Below, in pieces: positions 25,391 to 34,299 of a stretch of DNA of 64,000 nt. The position numbers and the translations under genes are program-made. Source of the stretch: Streptomyces sp. NBC_00353 (GTDB lineage Bacteria > Actinomycetota > Actinomycetes > Streptomycetales > Streptomycetaceae); assembly GCF_036108815.1 (NCBI RefSeq), contig NZ_CP107985.1:434001-498000 (forward strand), given 5' to 3'. Every line of letters starts with the position of its first letter. Within the stretch, counting starts at the first letter, position 1. The notes beneath the pieces were generated by a model, which ran no database searches, was not told the origin of the DNA, and saw only the letters and a program-made list of their open reading frames with translations.

Positions 25391-26659
25391 ATGGCAACCA
25401 CCACCAAGATCCAGCCGCGCGCCCTCGTCCGTGCCTGCGGAGGCCCCCGCTACGCCGTCGCCCTGGCCGTGGACGCCCTCGGCACCGGCCTGCTGCGGCC
25501 CTTTCTGCTGCTCTACGGGATGACCGTGCTCAGGCTGTCCGCACCGACCACGGGCATCGGCATGACAGCCGGCGTCGTCGTGGGTCTTGTGTGCATGCCC
25601 GCGGTGGGCCGATGGCTGGACCGGGGCGCACGCAGCACGGTCGTGGCGGCGTCGATGCTGGTGCGGGTGCTGGGCGTGGCGCTGCTGCTGGCCACCCCGA
25701 CGGGGAACGTCTGGCTGTTCGCGACGGCGGCACTCTTCCTCGGCATCGGCAACCAGGCATGGCCGGCCGCCCACGCAGCCCTCGTGGCCACGGTCGCCCA
25801 CGGCCGCGAACGCGACGCCGCTCTCGCGGGAGGCCGCGCCCTGCGCAACGCCGGCCTGGGCGTGGGCGCGCTCCTGGCCACGGCATGCATGGCGGGCGGC
25901 ACCACCGCATTGCAGGCGCTGGCGGCCGTCACCGGGCTCGCCTACCTCACCGCGGCGGCGTTGGCGTGGTCGGTCCACGTGCACGCTCATCCGGCCGCTG
26001 CCGCTGACCCGGCCAAGGACAGGGCCGACGGGCCCGCACCCCGGATAGGCGCGCTGCTGGCCGCCAACGTGATCTACGCCTTCTGCCTCAACATCACCGA
26101 AATCGCGCTCCCTCTGGTCCTGAAGACACAGCTGCACGCACCCCCGGTGTGGTCGGGAGCCATCTTCGTGACCAACACGGTGCTGGTGGTCACCCTGCAG
26201 GTCCCGGTCACCGTCCTGATGTCCCGCTTCCCCCGCCGGACCGTGCTGGCTCTCGCCGGCGTGGTGCTCACCGCGTCCTACCTCGGCTTCCTCGCGGCCA
26301 CCTCACTGGGACACGGCTGGGGTGCCCCGGCCGTCGCCACGGTGTCCGTGGTCTGCACCCTCGGCGAGATCATCTACGCCGGCAGCGCCACCGCGCTCGT
26401 CACCGCCCTCACCCCCGCCCATGTCCTGGGACGCGCCCTCGCCCGCTTCCAGCTCTCCACGGGCTTCGGCCTCGCCGTCTCCCCAGCGGTCATCACCGCC
26501 CTCGCACCCCACGGCCCGGCCGCCCTCTGGGGCAGCTCGCCGCCGCGACGCTCCTATCCGCCTCCGCCGTCGCCCGCTGAGCATGCTCGGACCACGCGCG
26601 CACCGCGTCAGCCCGCAACTGTTCTCGTTCCTGCTCTGCAAAGGCCCTACGATCGTTAA
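25391..26659 (+). CDS. MFS transporter, C-terminus frameshifted
   Basis: A 12-helix major facilitator: RYAVALAVDALGTGLLRPFL, then GMTAGVVVGLVCMPAVGRWL with the motif-A equivalent DRGAR, and GGRALRNAGLGVGALLATAC. Good homology ends at APHGPAALWG (about 26532). The expected ending (QLAAATLLSASAVAR, stop at 26580) lies in another frame, so the listed frame adds a spurious proline-rich tail to 26659. A single indel explains this; the transport core is intact. The start may instead be 25343, overlapping the SDR gene by 29 nt; both are controlled with the SDR by the HxlR region. Confidence 0.8.
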   Translation: MATTTKIQPRALVRACGGPRYAVALAVDALGTGLLRPFLLLYGMTVLRLSAPTTGIGMTAGVVVGLVCMPAVGRWLDRGARSTVVAASMLVRVLGVALLLATPTGNVWLFATAALFLGIGNQAWPAAHAALVATVAHGRERDAALAGGRALRNAGLGVGALLATACMAGGTTALQALAAVTGLAYLTAAALAWSVHVHAHPAAAADPAKDRADGPAPRIGALLAANVIYAFCLNITEIALPLVLKTQLHAPPVWSGAIFVTNTVLVVTLQVPVTVLMSRFPRRTVLALAGVVLTASYLGFLAATSLGHGWGAPAVATVSVVCTLGEIIYAGSATALVTALTPAHVLGRALARFQLSTGFGLAVSPAVITALAPHGPAALWGSSPPRRSYPPPPSPAEHARTTRAPRQPATVLVPALQRPYDR

Positions 26660-26679
26660 CGCAATCGCCGTCCGGCTGC

Positions 26680-26807
26680 AGGCAGCCAGCCCCGGCGACG
26701 GTGAACCCCCGAGATCGGCTTACGGGTTCGGCCTTGGCGAGCTGGCCGACGCCGTGGAGTACACGGTACGGCCCGGCAAGGTCGGCCTCGTCCTCGTCCG
26801 CCCCTGA
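26680..26807 (+). pseudogene. Zinc-type alcohol dehydrogenase/quinone oxidoreductase C-terminal scrap
   Basis: The final residues ELADAVEYTVRPGKVGLVLV and RP-stop match the conserved end of medium-chain dehydrogenases (ADAxEYTxxPGKVGLVV). No catalytic or Rossmann domain precedes it. It lies directly after the MFS gene, marking another deletion junction. Confidence 0.5.
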
Positions 26808-26841
26808 TAGCCGCCGCTAGCTCCTCGAGACGGCGGCGTCC

Positions 26842-26870
26842 AGTTGCTGCAGGGTGCGCCTGCAGCAACT
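26842..26870. terminator. Perfect 12-bp hairpin
   Basis: agttgctgcagg (26842-26853) and cctgcagcaact (26859-26870) are perfectly complementary around the 5-nt loop gtgcg. It lies after the MFS gene and the dehydrogenase scrap and would fold into a strong RNA stem. There is no T-run on either side; inferred terminator. Confidence 0.5.
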
Positions 26871-27639
26871 GACCACGTTCATGGCGCGCGTCGCGGCGTG
26901 TTTTCCTGGCCCTCCAGCCCCGTACCGTTACATCGGTAAAGGGGTGACGAAGCGGCGGGCAAGCAACGAACAGGATGCTGACCTGCACGGCAACCGGTCA
27001 TCTCGTCAGTGGTCACTGTAGGGCAGGGCCTAGGGGCAACTGCAGGGCAAGCTGTAGGGGAAGAGCCAACCCACGAGCAGGGTCTGACGACTCACCAGCC
27101 ACCCACCGGTCACCCCCAGCCCGCGCCCGGAACGCGAGCGGCCATTGTGGGTAGCGGGCAGTCCGCTCGATAGTGAGGGCAGAGACCGGAAGAGCTCCGG
27201 TGCTGCACTGGACACGGCTCACCACGTGCCATGAGCCAACCAGACACCAGCAGAAGAGTCGGCTGCGGGCAGCCAACCAGGTGACGAACACGCCGCCCGC
27301 TCGCGCGTCACCACCCGGGCACCCCACCCGGCAAGGAGAGTGAATCAGCAGCGTCCAGGCCGACCCTGAATGGCGCCAACTCCCTGAAGCTCCCGGAATG
27401 GCACCGCGAGACGGCCCTCCCGGAGCCAGGGCACCCACGACCGGCAGGCGGGCGACCTTCGCCAGCCGCACCGCCGACCGGCCGTGGTGAGTCCCCGAGA
27501 AACCCACCACGGCTCAGGTCTACAGCCGATGGCGAGTTCCACTGGTGCCAGGGAACTCGGGACGACGTCGGTGGGAGGCGCCCTCCACTCCCCCGATCCC
27601 GCCGGCCGACGACTCCGCGCCTGTCGATGAGGACGATCC
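26871..27639. other. No gene recognised (770 bp)
   Basis: Frames are open but rich in low-complexity residues and lack ribosome sites. A local repeat family (tgcagggca, tgtagggca, tgtagggga) occurs at 27015-27060. Nothing functional can be supported. Confidence 0.35.
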
Positions 27640-28064
27640 CCGGGTGCGCTGCCAGGGCGGCGTCTTGCAGGACTTCGCGGGTGAGGGCTTCTGGGCCATC
27701 GAGGATAGAGAGTTGGGCGGCCATGCCGATCAGCAGGGCGAGGTGCTCCATGAGGCCGTCAGTGATCCGGTAGAGGCCCTCTTCGTGTTCCAGGAGGCTG
27801 CCGGGTTTGTGGTGTCGCAGCTGGAGCCGGCTGTCGAGGGTGGCCAGGGTGCTGACCCATTCGTCGGGGTGCTCTTTGCAGCGGGGCGGCAGCCCAGAGG
27901 GTGGGGATCGACCGCTGCCGGATGGGGGCGGTGGCCTCGGTAGGGCGGCGCAGAGTGGGGAAGCGTGCGGCGCGGGCTTCACGGAGGATGTCGCTGGAGC
28001 CGATGCCGCTCCAGAAGACGGTCAGCCCCAGTTCGTCGGCCTGGGATGCCTCGCGGCCTGCCAT
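27640..28064 (-). pseudogene. TniB-like transposition ATPase, C-terminal fragment
   Basis: Two frames together resemble the end of TniB/TnsC-type NTP-binding proteins. LGLTVFWSGIGSSDILREAR (27930-28064) corresponds to the segment after the sensor region. LDSRLQLRHHKPGSLLEHEE, then GLYRITDGLMEHLALLIGMA and AQLSILDGPEALTREVLQDA (27640-27880) correspond to the LRxHxPGxL...RTGGxIGSLxxLI...AILxGxExI tail. The Walker motifs are absent and a frameshift separates the parts. Evidence is motif-level only. Confidence 0.45.
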
Positions 28065-28146
28065 CAGTCCCCGGCCACACCATGCCTCGACACACCGTCA
28101 GATGTCCACCCAACCGACAACGTGACAACCCCCTCCGAGGCGATGC

Positions 28147-29037
28147 TCACCCTTGCCAGAGGAGCTCGTGCGCCATCGCGATCATGGCACGTGCCGCAGC
28201 ACCGGGCGTGCGTTCGGACGGAGCGGCCAGGGAAAACTGCCATTCCAGGTCGGCGTCGTCGACGGTCAGCGTGGCGACGTCCTGTCCCTTGCCGAGGGCG
28301 ACCCGTGGCAGCAGCGCCACGCCCAGGCCGTTTCGGACGTAGGCCACGCCGGTGGTGAGGTCGGTGATCTCGATGGCGACGCGATGGGGGACGGAGGCAG
28401 CGGCGAAGGCCCGGTCGGCAACGGTCCGGTTGCTGTAGCCCGCGGGGAAGTCGACGAAGTCGAGGTCGGCCAGTTCGGTGATCGACACGGTGTGGCGTTT
28501 CGCGAGCGGATGGGTGGCCGGCACGACGAGGTCGAGCACCGAGGTGGCGAGGGCGGTCAGCGTGATGCCTGTCGGGCGCGGTCCGGGCCCCGAAACGAAG
28601 GCGAGGTCGAGCCGCCGTTCGAGGAGGGCTTCGATCAGGCCATGGGAGCCGGAGGGGGCGGCGCTGGTCTGCAGGAACACGCCAGGATGACGCCGGTGGA
28701 ATTCACCGAGGAACACGGGAAGGTCGATGAGCCCAACCGTGGTTATCGCGCCCAGCCGCAGTGTGCCGCGCAGTCCGCCGCGGACCTCGCCCACCGCGTC
28801 TGCGGCCTCCCGGGCAGCGTCGAGAGCGGCATGGGCGCGCGGTAGCAGGGCAGCACCGGCATCGGTAAGCAGCACGCGTTTGGGGGTGCGTTCCAACAGC
28901 GGCGTGCGGAGTTCTCGCTCGAGGTTCTTGATTGTGGTGGAGACCGCGGACTGGACCACGTGCAGCCGTGCGGCGGCACGAGTGAAGTTCGCTTCCTCGG
29001 CGACGGCGACGAAGTACTCGAGCTGGCGCAGTTCCAC
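28147..29037 (-). CDS. LysR-family transcriptional regulator
   Basis: A 296-aa LTTR: the start VELRQLEYFVAVAEEANFTR (GTG at 29037), AARLHVVQSAVSTTIKNLER and ELRTPLLERTPKRVLLTDAG form the winged helix, followed by a periplasmic-binding-protein-like effector domain (LRLGAITTVGLIDLPVFLGE onward). The GTG is chosen because upstream residues are not conserved in type. LTTRs usually control a divergent gene and respond to a small aromatic or organic ligand. Here the divergent side begins with a truncated NTF2-like gene and a tautomerase half, the likely former targets. Two direct repeats lie immediately upstream. Confidence 0.9.
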   Translation of the reverse strand: MELRQLEYFVAVAEEANFTRAAARLHVVQSAVSTTIKNLERELRTPLLERTPKRVLLTDAGAALLPRAHAALDAAREAADAVGEVRGGLRGTLRLGAITTVGLIDLPVFLGEFHRRHPGVFLQTSAAPSGSHGLIEALLERRLDLAFVSGPGPRPTGITLTALATSVLDLVVPATHPLAKRHTVSITELADLDFVDFPAGYSNRTVADRAFAAASVPHRVAIEITDLTTGVAYVRNGLGVALLPRVALGKGQDVATLTVDDADLEWQFSLAAPSERTPGAAARAMIAMAHELLWQG

Positions 29038-29044
29038 CCTCCGA

Positions 29045-29082
29045 GTATCCCTCAGCGAGCCCCCAAGGTATCTCTCAGCGAG
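29045..29082. promoter_or_regulatory. Direct repeats upstream of the LysR gene
   Basis: GTATCCCTCAGCGAG (29045-29059) and GTATCTCTCAGCGAG (29068-29082) match in 14 of 15 bases, spaced 23 bp apart, about two helical turns. The second is part of the dyad atctctcagcgagat. The position just before the GTG fits LysR autoregulatory binding sites. Confidence 0.55.
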
Positions 29083-29144
29083 ATGGCGGCGATCTCTGAC
29101 TCTCGTTGGACAGCGACCGCTGCGTCCAGCGATTCTGTTCATAG

Positions 29145-29426
29145 GAACTGCTCGAAGCAGGAGCTGGCTCATTCCAGGACTTCATCTACATCGGTAAGTA
29201 CGGAAAGAACGTCGTCGTCAAGGACTACGTGGCGACGGTGGACGGTAGGCCAATTACCAACATCTCTGTCGTCTATAAGGACGAAAATGGGAAGAAACAA
29301 CATCTTGTGATGAACCACCGTCCGCTGCTGATGCTCCAGCACTTCTCCCGGAAGCTGGGCGAGCACTTCGCTGGTACAGAGTACGCGAAGTACTGTGCCG
29401 ACCCGTCGGATGCCGAGCGCTACTGA
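29145..29426 (+). pseudogene. NTF2-like protein, 5'-truncated paralogue
   Basis: Reads FQDFIYIGKYGKNVVVKDYV, then VVYKDENGKKQHLVMNHRPL and HFSRKLGEHFAGTEYAKYCA. It is clearly related to the complete gene at 29755 (shared FQDF, G-K-G, VVY-EN-E/G, QLVMNHRP, LxxHF). The first about 60 residues are missing: the frame is open only from the TAG at 29142 and has no start codon. The break lies against the LysR divergent region, so a deletion removed the 5' part. Confidence 0.72.
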
Positions 29427-29465
29427 ACGAATTCCCATTCATTTCTGCTGCGACATAGAGGAAAC

Positions 29466-29681
29466 GTGTCGCGCAATCAGGAAATCGCGGATGCTTGCTG
29501 GCGGGCACATCGAACACTGGAGGACAATCGCAAGGTGACCGCCACGATCAACAGGCTGGTCGCCGAGGCGCTCGATATCTCCCCCGACGACATCTTCATC
29601 TCCCTGATTCCGGTGTCGAACGAGAACTTCTCGTTCGGACGAGGGGAGCTGCAATTGGCCGAAGACGCGCCGCACTGGTGA
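29466..29681 (+). CDS. Tautomerase-superfamily protein, C-terminal half
   Basis: A 71-aa frame beginning at GTG (MSRNQEIADACWRAHRTLED). The part NRKVTATINRLVAEALDISP, then DDIFISLIPVSNENFSFGRG, ELQLAEDAPHW corresponds to the second beta-alpha-beta unit and C-terminus of 4-oxalocrotonate-tautomerase-like proteins (family signature VSLIxxxxxNWSFGxGxAQ). The first unit with the catalytic Pro1 is absent, so either this is a short active-site-less form or a truncated gene. It sits between the two NTF2-like genes. Confidence 0.6.
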   Translation: MSRNQEIADACWRAHRTLEDNRKVTATINRLVAEALDISPDDIFISLIPVSNENFSFGRGELQLAEDAPHW

Positions 29682-29754
29682 ATGCTAAAGGACGTCCAGA
29701 CGTCCCGAGCTCGGAAACACGACGATTCAATCTAGGAACGAGGAGACAACTGCC

Positions 29755-30261
29755 ATGACCACACCGAACGAGCCCACTGACGGGTCAAAGAACCAGGCGC
29801 CGCACCTGGACTACTACCCCCACTGGCTCGACAATCTGGCCGACGACGTCATCCTCCAGGGCAACTTTGCCAACGGCGAAGTGCTCGGAAAGGAAAAAGT
29901 AGCGAAGCTGCTGGGCTTCGCGCGAAGCATCTACGCCTTCCAGGACTTCCGCTTCTACGGCAAGCGCGGCGAGCTCTTCCTGGAGGACTACCAATCCCGC
30001 ATCCGTGGCAGCGAGATCTACCGCCCAGACGGAATCGAGATCTACAACTTCGTCGTCGTGTACTTCAACGAGGCGGGCGAGACCAGTCAACTCGTCATGA
30101 ACCACCGGCCGCAGTCAGCCGCCCTGCTGTTCTCGTCCTTGCTGGCGAAGCACTTCGGTGACGAGTTCGGCTCGGACCTCTTCTACGATGGCGATGTCAG
30201 CCATCGGCTGCTCGATCACGACCTGTCCCGCGGTCAATGGCCGCCGTCGTCGCCCCGCTGA
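29755..30261 (+). CDS. NTF2-like superfamily protein (168 aa)
   Basis: The sequence LDYYPHWLDNLADDVILQGN, FANGEVLGKEKVAKLLGFAR and YAFQDFRFYGKRGELFLEDY has the cone-shaped alpha+beta NTF2/SnoaL-like pattern, where an N-terminal helix bundle is followed by a curved sheet. The C-terminal tail (LDHDLSRGQWPPSSPR) is disordered. The ATG has gaggagacaactgcc upstream. Members often act as small-molecule hydrolases or isomerases; the presence of a second, broken copy next door shows a tandem duplication. The specific substrate is unknown. Confidence 0.75.
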   Translation: MTTPNEPTDGSKNQAPHLDYYPHWLDNLADDVILQGNFANGEVLGKEKVAKLLGFARSIYAFQDFRFYGKRGELFLEDYQSRIRGSEIYRPDGIEIYNFVVVYFNEAGETSQLVMNHRPQSAALLFSSLLAKHFGDEFGSDLFYDGDVSHRLLDHDLSRGQWPPSSPR

Positions 30262-30619
30262 CTTGCGGAATCCGTCAGCCGACCGAGCTCAGTAAGGTCG
30301 GGGACTGGCGCGGTGGCTGATGGTTCCCAGTCCCCGCCGCTTCAAACCGTGCATGCAGTTCTTCCGCACACGGCTTTCCGACATCGTTCACCGTCTGGCA
30401 TGCACCGTCGCCCTGTGCAGTTTTTGGCAGCGGCCTCTTCGAAGACGGCCGGGACAAGGACGACGGGCAGGAAGCGGCCCAGCCGGTGCTGGCGCCGATG
30501 CGGCTGCGGCAGGACAAGGCCGCCAGGCGCCGGAGCCCCCGACCAGCACGTTCGAAGATGGCAAAGACTCATTCGAGTTGCTGACTGTTATACGCATTGC
30601 TACGGAAAGAACCCATCCC
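30262..30619. other. Intergenic; possible group II intron or IS flank remnant
   Basis: At 30328-30400 the DNA contains ccgcttcaaaccgtgcatgc followed by agttcttccgcacacggctt, which resembles the conserved sequence preceding bacterial group II intron domains and can fold (ccgtgc with gcacacgg). No reverse transcriptase frame is present. The rest holds no supported gene. Confidence 0.3.
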
Positions 30620-31378
30620 ATGAGTGCTGAACTCCACGATCTGGCAATCGCCACCGCCGGTGGCCAAGGACTCTGGAACACCCTGCGCGGCCTGAAAGCC
30701 GACGTCTCCATCGGCGGCCCGGTCTGGGGGATGAAGGGCTGGCCGCCGGGCACGACGTTCAGACAGACCGTGACGGTCGATACGGCCAGAGAGCACATCG
30801 TGTTCAGCCCGTTCACCCGCCCCGACTGGCAGATGGTCTTCGACGCCGCCGCCGACAGCGTCACCGTGCAGACCCTCGACGGCGAACCGGTCGAGACACT
30901 CGCCCCCGCACGCGCCGGCTTCAAGGGAATGCTGCGCAACAGCACCTGGGACGCTCCGCACCTCGGCTACTTCCTGGGCTACGCGCTCTGGAACTACCTC
31001 ACCACCCCGTTCCTCTTCACCTATCCGGGCGTGCAGACCCGCGAGATCGAACCGTGGCGTGAGGCCGGCCAGACCTGGCGACGCCTGCAGGTGCGCTTCC
31101 CACCCGAGATCGCCGCACACAGCCCCAACCAGGTGTTCTACTTCGACGCTTTCGGCAGGCAACGCCGCATGGACTACGTCGCCGAGGTCAACAACAGTTT
31201 CCTCGTCGGCCACTACACCGGCCGCTTCCAGAACTTCGATGGGCTGCTCGTGCCGACACGCCGACGAATGTTCCGCCGCAACCCCGACAACACCGTCAAC
31301 CTCAACTTCCCCTCCATCACCGTCGACATCCACGATGTCGAACTCGTCCGCACCGACGACGAACAGGCACGGCCATGA
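30620..31378 (+). CDS. Hypothetical protein (252 aa)
   Basis: A soluble protein beginning MSAELHDLAIATAGGQGLWN, with a repeated beta-strand pattern and conserved-looking stretches (VDTAREHIVFSPFTRPDWQM; NQVFYFDAFGRQRRMDYVAE; HYTGRFQNFDGLLVPTRRRM). The order of strands resembles LolA/lipoprotein-carrier-like half-barrels, but no family was recognised. The upstream ATG is chosen because earlier in-frame starts lie in non-coding-like sequence. Its stop overlaps the next start by 4 nt (ATGA), so it is translationally coupled to the DUF302 gene and probably forms a functional pair with it. Confidence 0.72.
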   Translation: MSAELHDLAIATAGGQGLWNTLRGLKADVSIGGPVWGMKGWPPGTTFRQTVTVDTAREHIVFSPFTRPDWQMVFDAAADSVTVQTLDGEPVETLAPARAGFKGMLRNSTWDAPHLGYFLGYALWNYLTTPFLFTYPGVQTREIEPWREAGQTWRRLQVRFPPEIAAHSPNQVFYFDAFGRQRRMDYVAEVNNSFLVGHYTGRFQNFDGLLVPTRRRMFRRNPDNTVNLNFPSITVDIHDVELVRTDDEQARP

Positions 31379-31902
31379 CCACGGACAGCATCCTCATCGA
31401 CCACCCCGCCCGTCGGCTCGTCGTGACGCTCCCACGTCCCTACGACGCGGCGATCGAGCACTACGAGACCCTCGTCCCCGAGGCCGATCTCCACCGCTTC
31501 TACCAGATGGCCTCCTGGACGGCCACGTACGAGCTCGCCGAGATCAACGCCCCCCACGGGTTCATGCGCTACCACCGCAGCGACATCACCGCCCTCATGG
31601 CCGGCTCGACGTCCCTCTGGAAGGCCACCCAGTACTCGATGGGCAACCACACCATCACCGAACGCATGTTCCGCCACGACCCGTCGGCCATGCTGCACGC
31701 CTCACTGCAAACCGTGCTCTACGCGGACCCCGACGGCGACACCAAACTCGCCGTCGACCAGCCCAGCCTGCTGCTCGCCAGCTACGACAACCCGCAGATC
31801 GCCGAGGTCGGCCGCGAACTCGACGCCCTCCTAGCTCAGCTGATCACACTTCTCGGCGGCGACGTACCTCCCCAACTGAGCGACGCATCTCCCCGACTGT
31901 GA
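31375..31902 (+). CDS. DUF302 family protein
   Basis: A 175-aa protein: ARRLVVTLPRPYDAAIEHYE, then FMRYHRSDITALMAGSTSLW and KATQYSMGNHTITERMFRHD, DPSAMLHASLQTVLYADPDG contain the DUF302 pattern (phosphate- or small-molecule-binding alpha+beta domain with a conserved Y-x-M-G-N-H segment). Family members are found with enzymes of small-molecule stress responses but have no established activity. It overlaps the preceding gene by ATGA. Confidence 0.78.
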   Translation: MTTDSILIDHPARRLVVTLPRPYDAAIEHYETLVPEADLHRFYQMASWTATYELAEINAPHGFMRYHRSDITALMAGSTSLWKATQYSMGNHTITERMFRHDPSAMLHASLQTVLYADPDGDTKLAVDQPSLLLASYDNPQIAEVGRELDALLAQLITLLGGDVPPQLSDASPRL

Positions 31903-31918
31903 ACCATCGCCACCTTCG

Positions 31919-34028
31919 AACGGGCTGGTCGCGGGTTCTGGTGTGCCCAAGCAGGGCGACGACCACTTCCGGCTGTTGCCGACCCAGGCGGACAGGGCGC
32001 ACTACGCGGAGTACATCCGTGGCACGCACACCGGCAGCGGCGGTGGCCGGGTCGGCGAGACCTACCGCTTCTTCAGAAGCAGGCTGGTCAAGGCGGAGGA
32101 TCCCGCCGATCCGTACGATCTCGCCCTCATCGAGCAGGCCATCGCCTCCCGGATGACCCTGGTGGCGGTCAGTGCGGAGAAGGACGACAACGTCCACCGG
32201 ATCTTCGAGTCCCTGAACAACACCGGTCTGAAGCTCAGCCAGGCCGACCTGCTGCGCAAGTACCTGTTCATGAAGCTGCGGCAGCGCGGACAGGAGGTGT
32301 ACGACACCTACTGGCTGCCGCTGCAGGAGGTGTTCAGCAACGAGGACCTCGAGCATCTGATGTGGCTGCAGCTGGTGCTCGACGGCGACGACCGGGTGCG
32401 CCGGCAGGATCTGTACACCGCGCAGCAGCAGCGCTTTGCGGAGCCTGCACAGGCTTCAGGAGTGGCAGGCCAGCGTGGCCCACCCCGTGGTCATGCTGAT
32501 GCTGGACGAACGGTCCAAGGGCAACATCGACAGCGCCGAGGTGGCACGGGCCCTGTCCTACGTGGAGAGCTTCCTGGTCCGGCGCATACTGTGCTGGATT
32601 CCCACCAACAACCTCAACCGTATCTTCCAGGCCGTTCCCGGCCAGCTGCCGGTCGACCTCTCCCCTGCCGACGGCCTGCGGCAGCTGCTGTCCGCCGCCC
32701 GCCGGTTCTGGCCCACCGACGACGAGGTCCGCCTTCACGTGCGGACCGGCCGGTTCTACGAACGTGGCCGGGTCAACCAGCGTAGGTTCCTCCTGCAACG
32801 ACTCGAGCAGAGCTACGAGCACCTCGAGCCGGTGGACTTCACCCAGTCCAAGCTCACCGTCGAGCACGTGATGCCGCAGTCCGCCGGATCGGAGTGGCTG
32901 GCGGCGCTGGCCCAGGACTGCGCCGACGGCGAGACGCCGGAAGAATTGCACAGCCGCCTGGTCCACACGCTGGGCAACCTCACCCTGACCGCCGTCAACT
33001 CCCAGTTGTCCAACAATCCCTTTGATCGCAAGAAGGACCTGCTGCACGCCAGCCATCTGGAGATGAACCGGCGGATCGCCGGCACCGACCGCTGGGGGGT
33101 CACCGAGATCTTCGCAAGGGCCGATGAACTCGCCGACCGGGTGATCGGCCTGTGGCCCGCCCCGGTGGAAGGCGTCTCCCGGGTGGAACGCGGCCGTGAC
33201 TGGGGCCAGTTGCACCAGGCGCTCGCCGCCCTGCCGGATGGAACCTGGACCACCTACGGCGACCTCGCCGCGCTCATCGGCTCCAGCGCCGGACCGGTCG
33301 GCACGCACCTGCTGGGCACCCCTGGCCTGCTCAACGCCCACCGCGTGCTCACCTACGACGGACGGATAGTCGAGGGCTTCGAGTGGGCCGATGGACACGA
33401 CCGCGGCGACGTACGGGCCCTGTTGGAGGGCGAAGGTGTGGAATTCACCGCCACCGGCGGCGCCCTTCCCTCCCAGCGGCTCGATGCGGAGGAACTGGCA
33501 GCGCTGCTCCGGCAGGAAGAGCCCGAACAGGAGATCACTCGCCCCAGCCTTTCACCCGCCGCCCGGGCCTCCTGGCAGGAGCGCTTGGAACGCTTCCAGG
33601 ACCAGCTGGCAGCCGACAACCCAGAAGCACACGTTGCCGTCGTCCGTGAACTTTTGGACTTCTGGGAGGCTGTCGGCGGCTGGGTCGGCCTCGGTACCGG
33701 ACACACCTACACCAGTGCCTTCCTCAACCTCGATCAGCCGGGCACCCAAACCACCGTCTAGCCTCTTTCGATCTTCCCCGGCACCGGGCGCGGCGGAGCC
33801 GTAGAATTCGTCTTCCAACACCTGGCCTCTCGGGAGCCGTTCACTGAGACCGGCCTGCGCGACGAACTCCGGCAGCGACTCAACCGGATCGAGGGCGTCA
33901 CCATCCCCCACGGCAAACTCGCCCTGCGCCCCCGCTTTCTCCTGGCCGTGCTGGCAGGCGAAGAAGGCCGAGCAACGCTCTTCGAAACCCTCGCCTGGTT
34001 CCGCGACCACGCACTGCGCACGACCTGA
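31919..34028 (+). pseudogene. DUF262/DUF1524 protein (GmrSD-like), multiply broken
   Basis: Order of parts: LLPTQADRAHYAEYIRGTHT and NVHRIFESLNNTGLKLSQAD, LLRKYLFMKLRQRG (DUF262, 31943-32430, frame A); RVNQRRFLLQRLEQSYEHLE, LTVEHVMPQSAGSEW and VHTLGNLTLTAVNSQLSNNP, FDRKKDLL (DUF1524 His-Asn nuclease motif, frame B); LHQALAALPDGTWTTYGDLA, an alkyltransferase-like (MGMT/ATL) DNA-binding segment; then a C-terminal domain. The N-terminal DGQQR motif of DUF262 is missing, a deletion with frameshift lies near 32440, and an in-frame TAG at 33759-33761 precedes 88 further coding codons (IFPGTGRGGAVEFVFQHLAS onward to TGA at 34028). In function it would resemble type IV modification-dependent restriction (GmrSD) or DndB-linked systems, but this copy is dead. 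Confidence 0.8.
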
Positions 34029-34224
34029 CCCGTAGCACCCCCGAGGGACCCGGCTACTGGGTGGACAGACCATGGCGCAAGATCGGCTGGTGGTGACATA
34101 TCGCGCCACCACCAGCCCTTCGGGGCGAACTTGACGAGAGCCGCGCAGAGCGAGCCTCGCTATTGCCAGGGCCCATCAGCCGACGGGAGTCCGTGCGCAG
34201 CGCGCGGGACCCCGGCGCACAACT

Positions 34225-34240
34225 AACCGTGATCACGGTT
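34225..34240. promoter_or_regulatory. 16-bp palindrome
   Basis: aaccgtgatcacggtt is a perfect palindrome immediately 5' of the terminator-like hairpin at 34243-34272. No gene starts nearby on either strand, so the function is unknown. Confidence 0.35.
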
Positions 34241-34242
34241 CA

Positions 34243-34272
34243 AGGGGCCCTGCCCGATCGGACAGGGCCCCT
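34243..34272 (-). terminator. Terminator hairpin downstream of the truncated minus-strand gene
   Basis: aggggccctg (34243-34252) and cagggcccct (34263-34272) form a perfect 10-bp stem around a 10-nt loop (cccgatcgga). It lies 28 bp past the TAA at 34300 that ends the second frame of the neighbouring minus-strand gene, supporting that TAA as the original gene end. Confidence 0.6.
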
Positions 34273-34299
34273 CGTGGTGAGGTCTGAAACAGTTTCGCG

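Noticed and set aside
26842..26870. 12-bp hairpin as a possible integron attC or CRISPR-like repeat
   Set aside because: Only one copy, no integrase or repeat spacing; best read as a terminator.
27013..27510. 165-codon minus-strand frame
   Set aside because: No ribosome site or motif, in a decayed region with short local repeats.
29466..29681. Complete catalytic tautomerase
   Set aside because: The N-terminal half with the Pro1 nucleophile is absent, so only the C-terminal half is claimed.
30328..30400. Complete group II intron
   Set aside because: No reverse transcriptase frame or domain V-like hairpin was found nearby; only a short flank-like sequence is seen.
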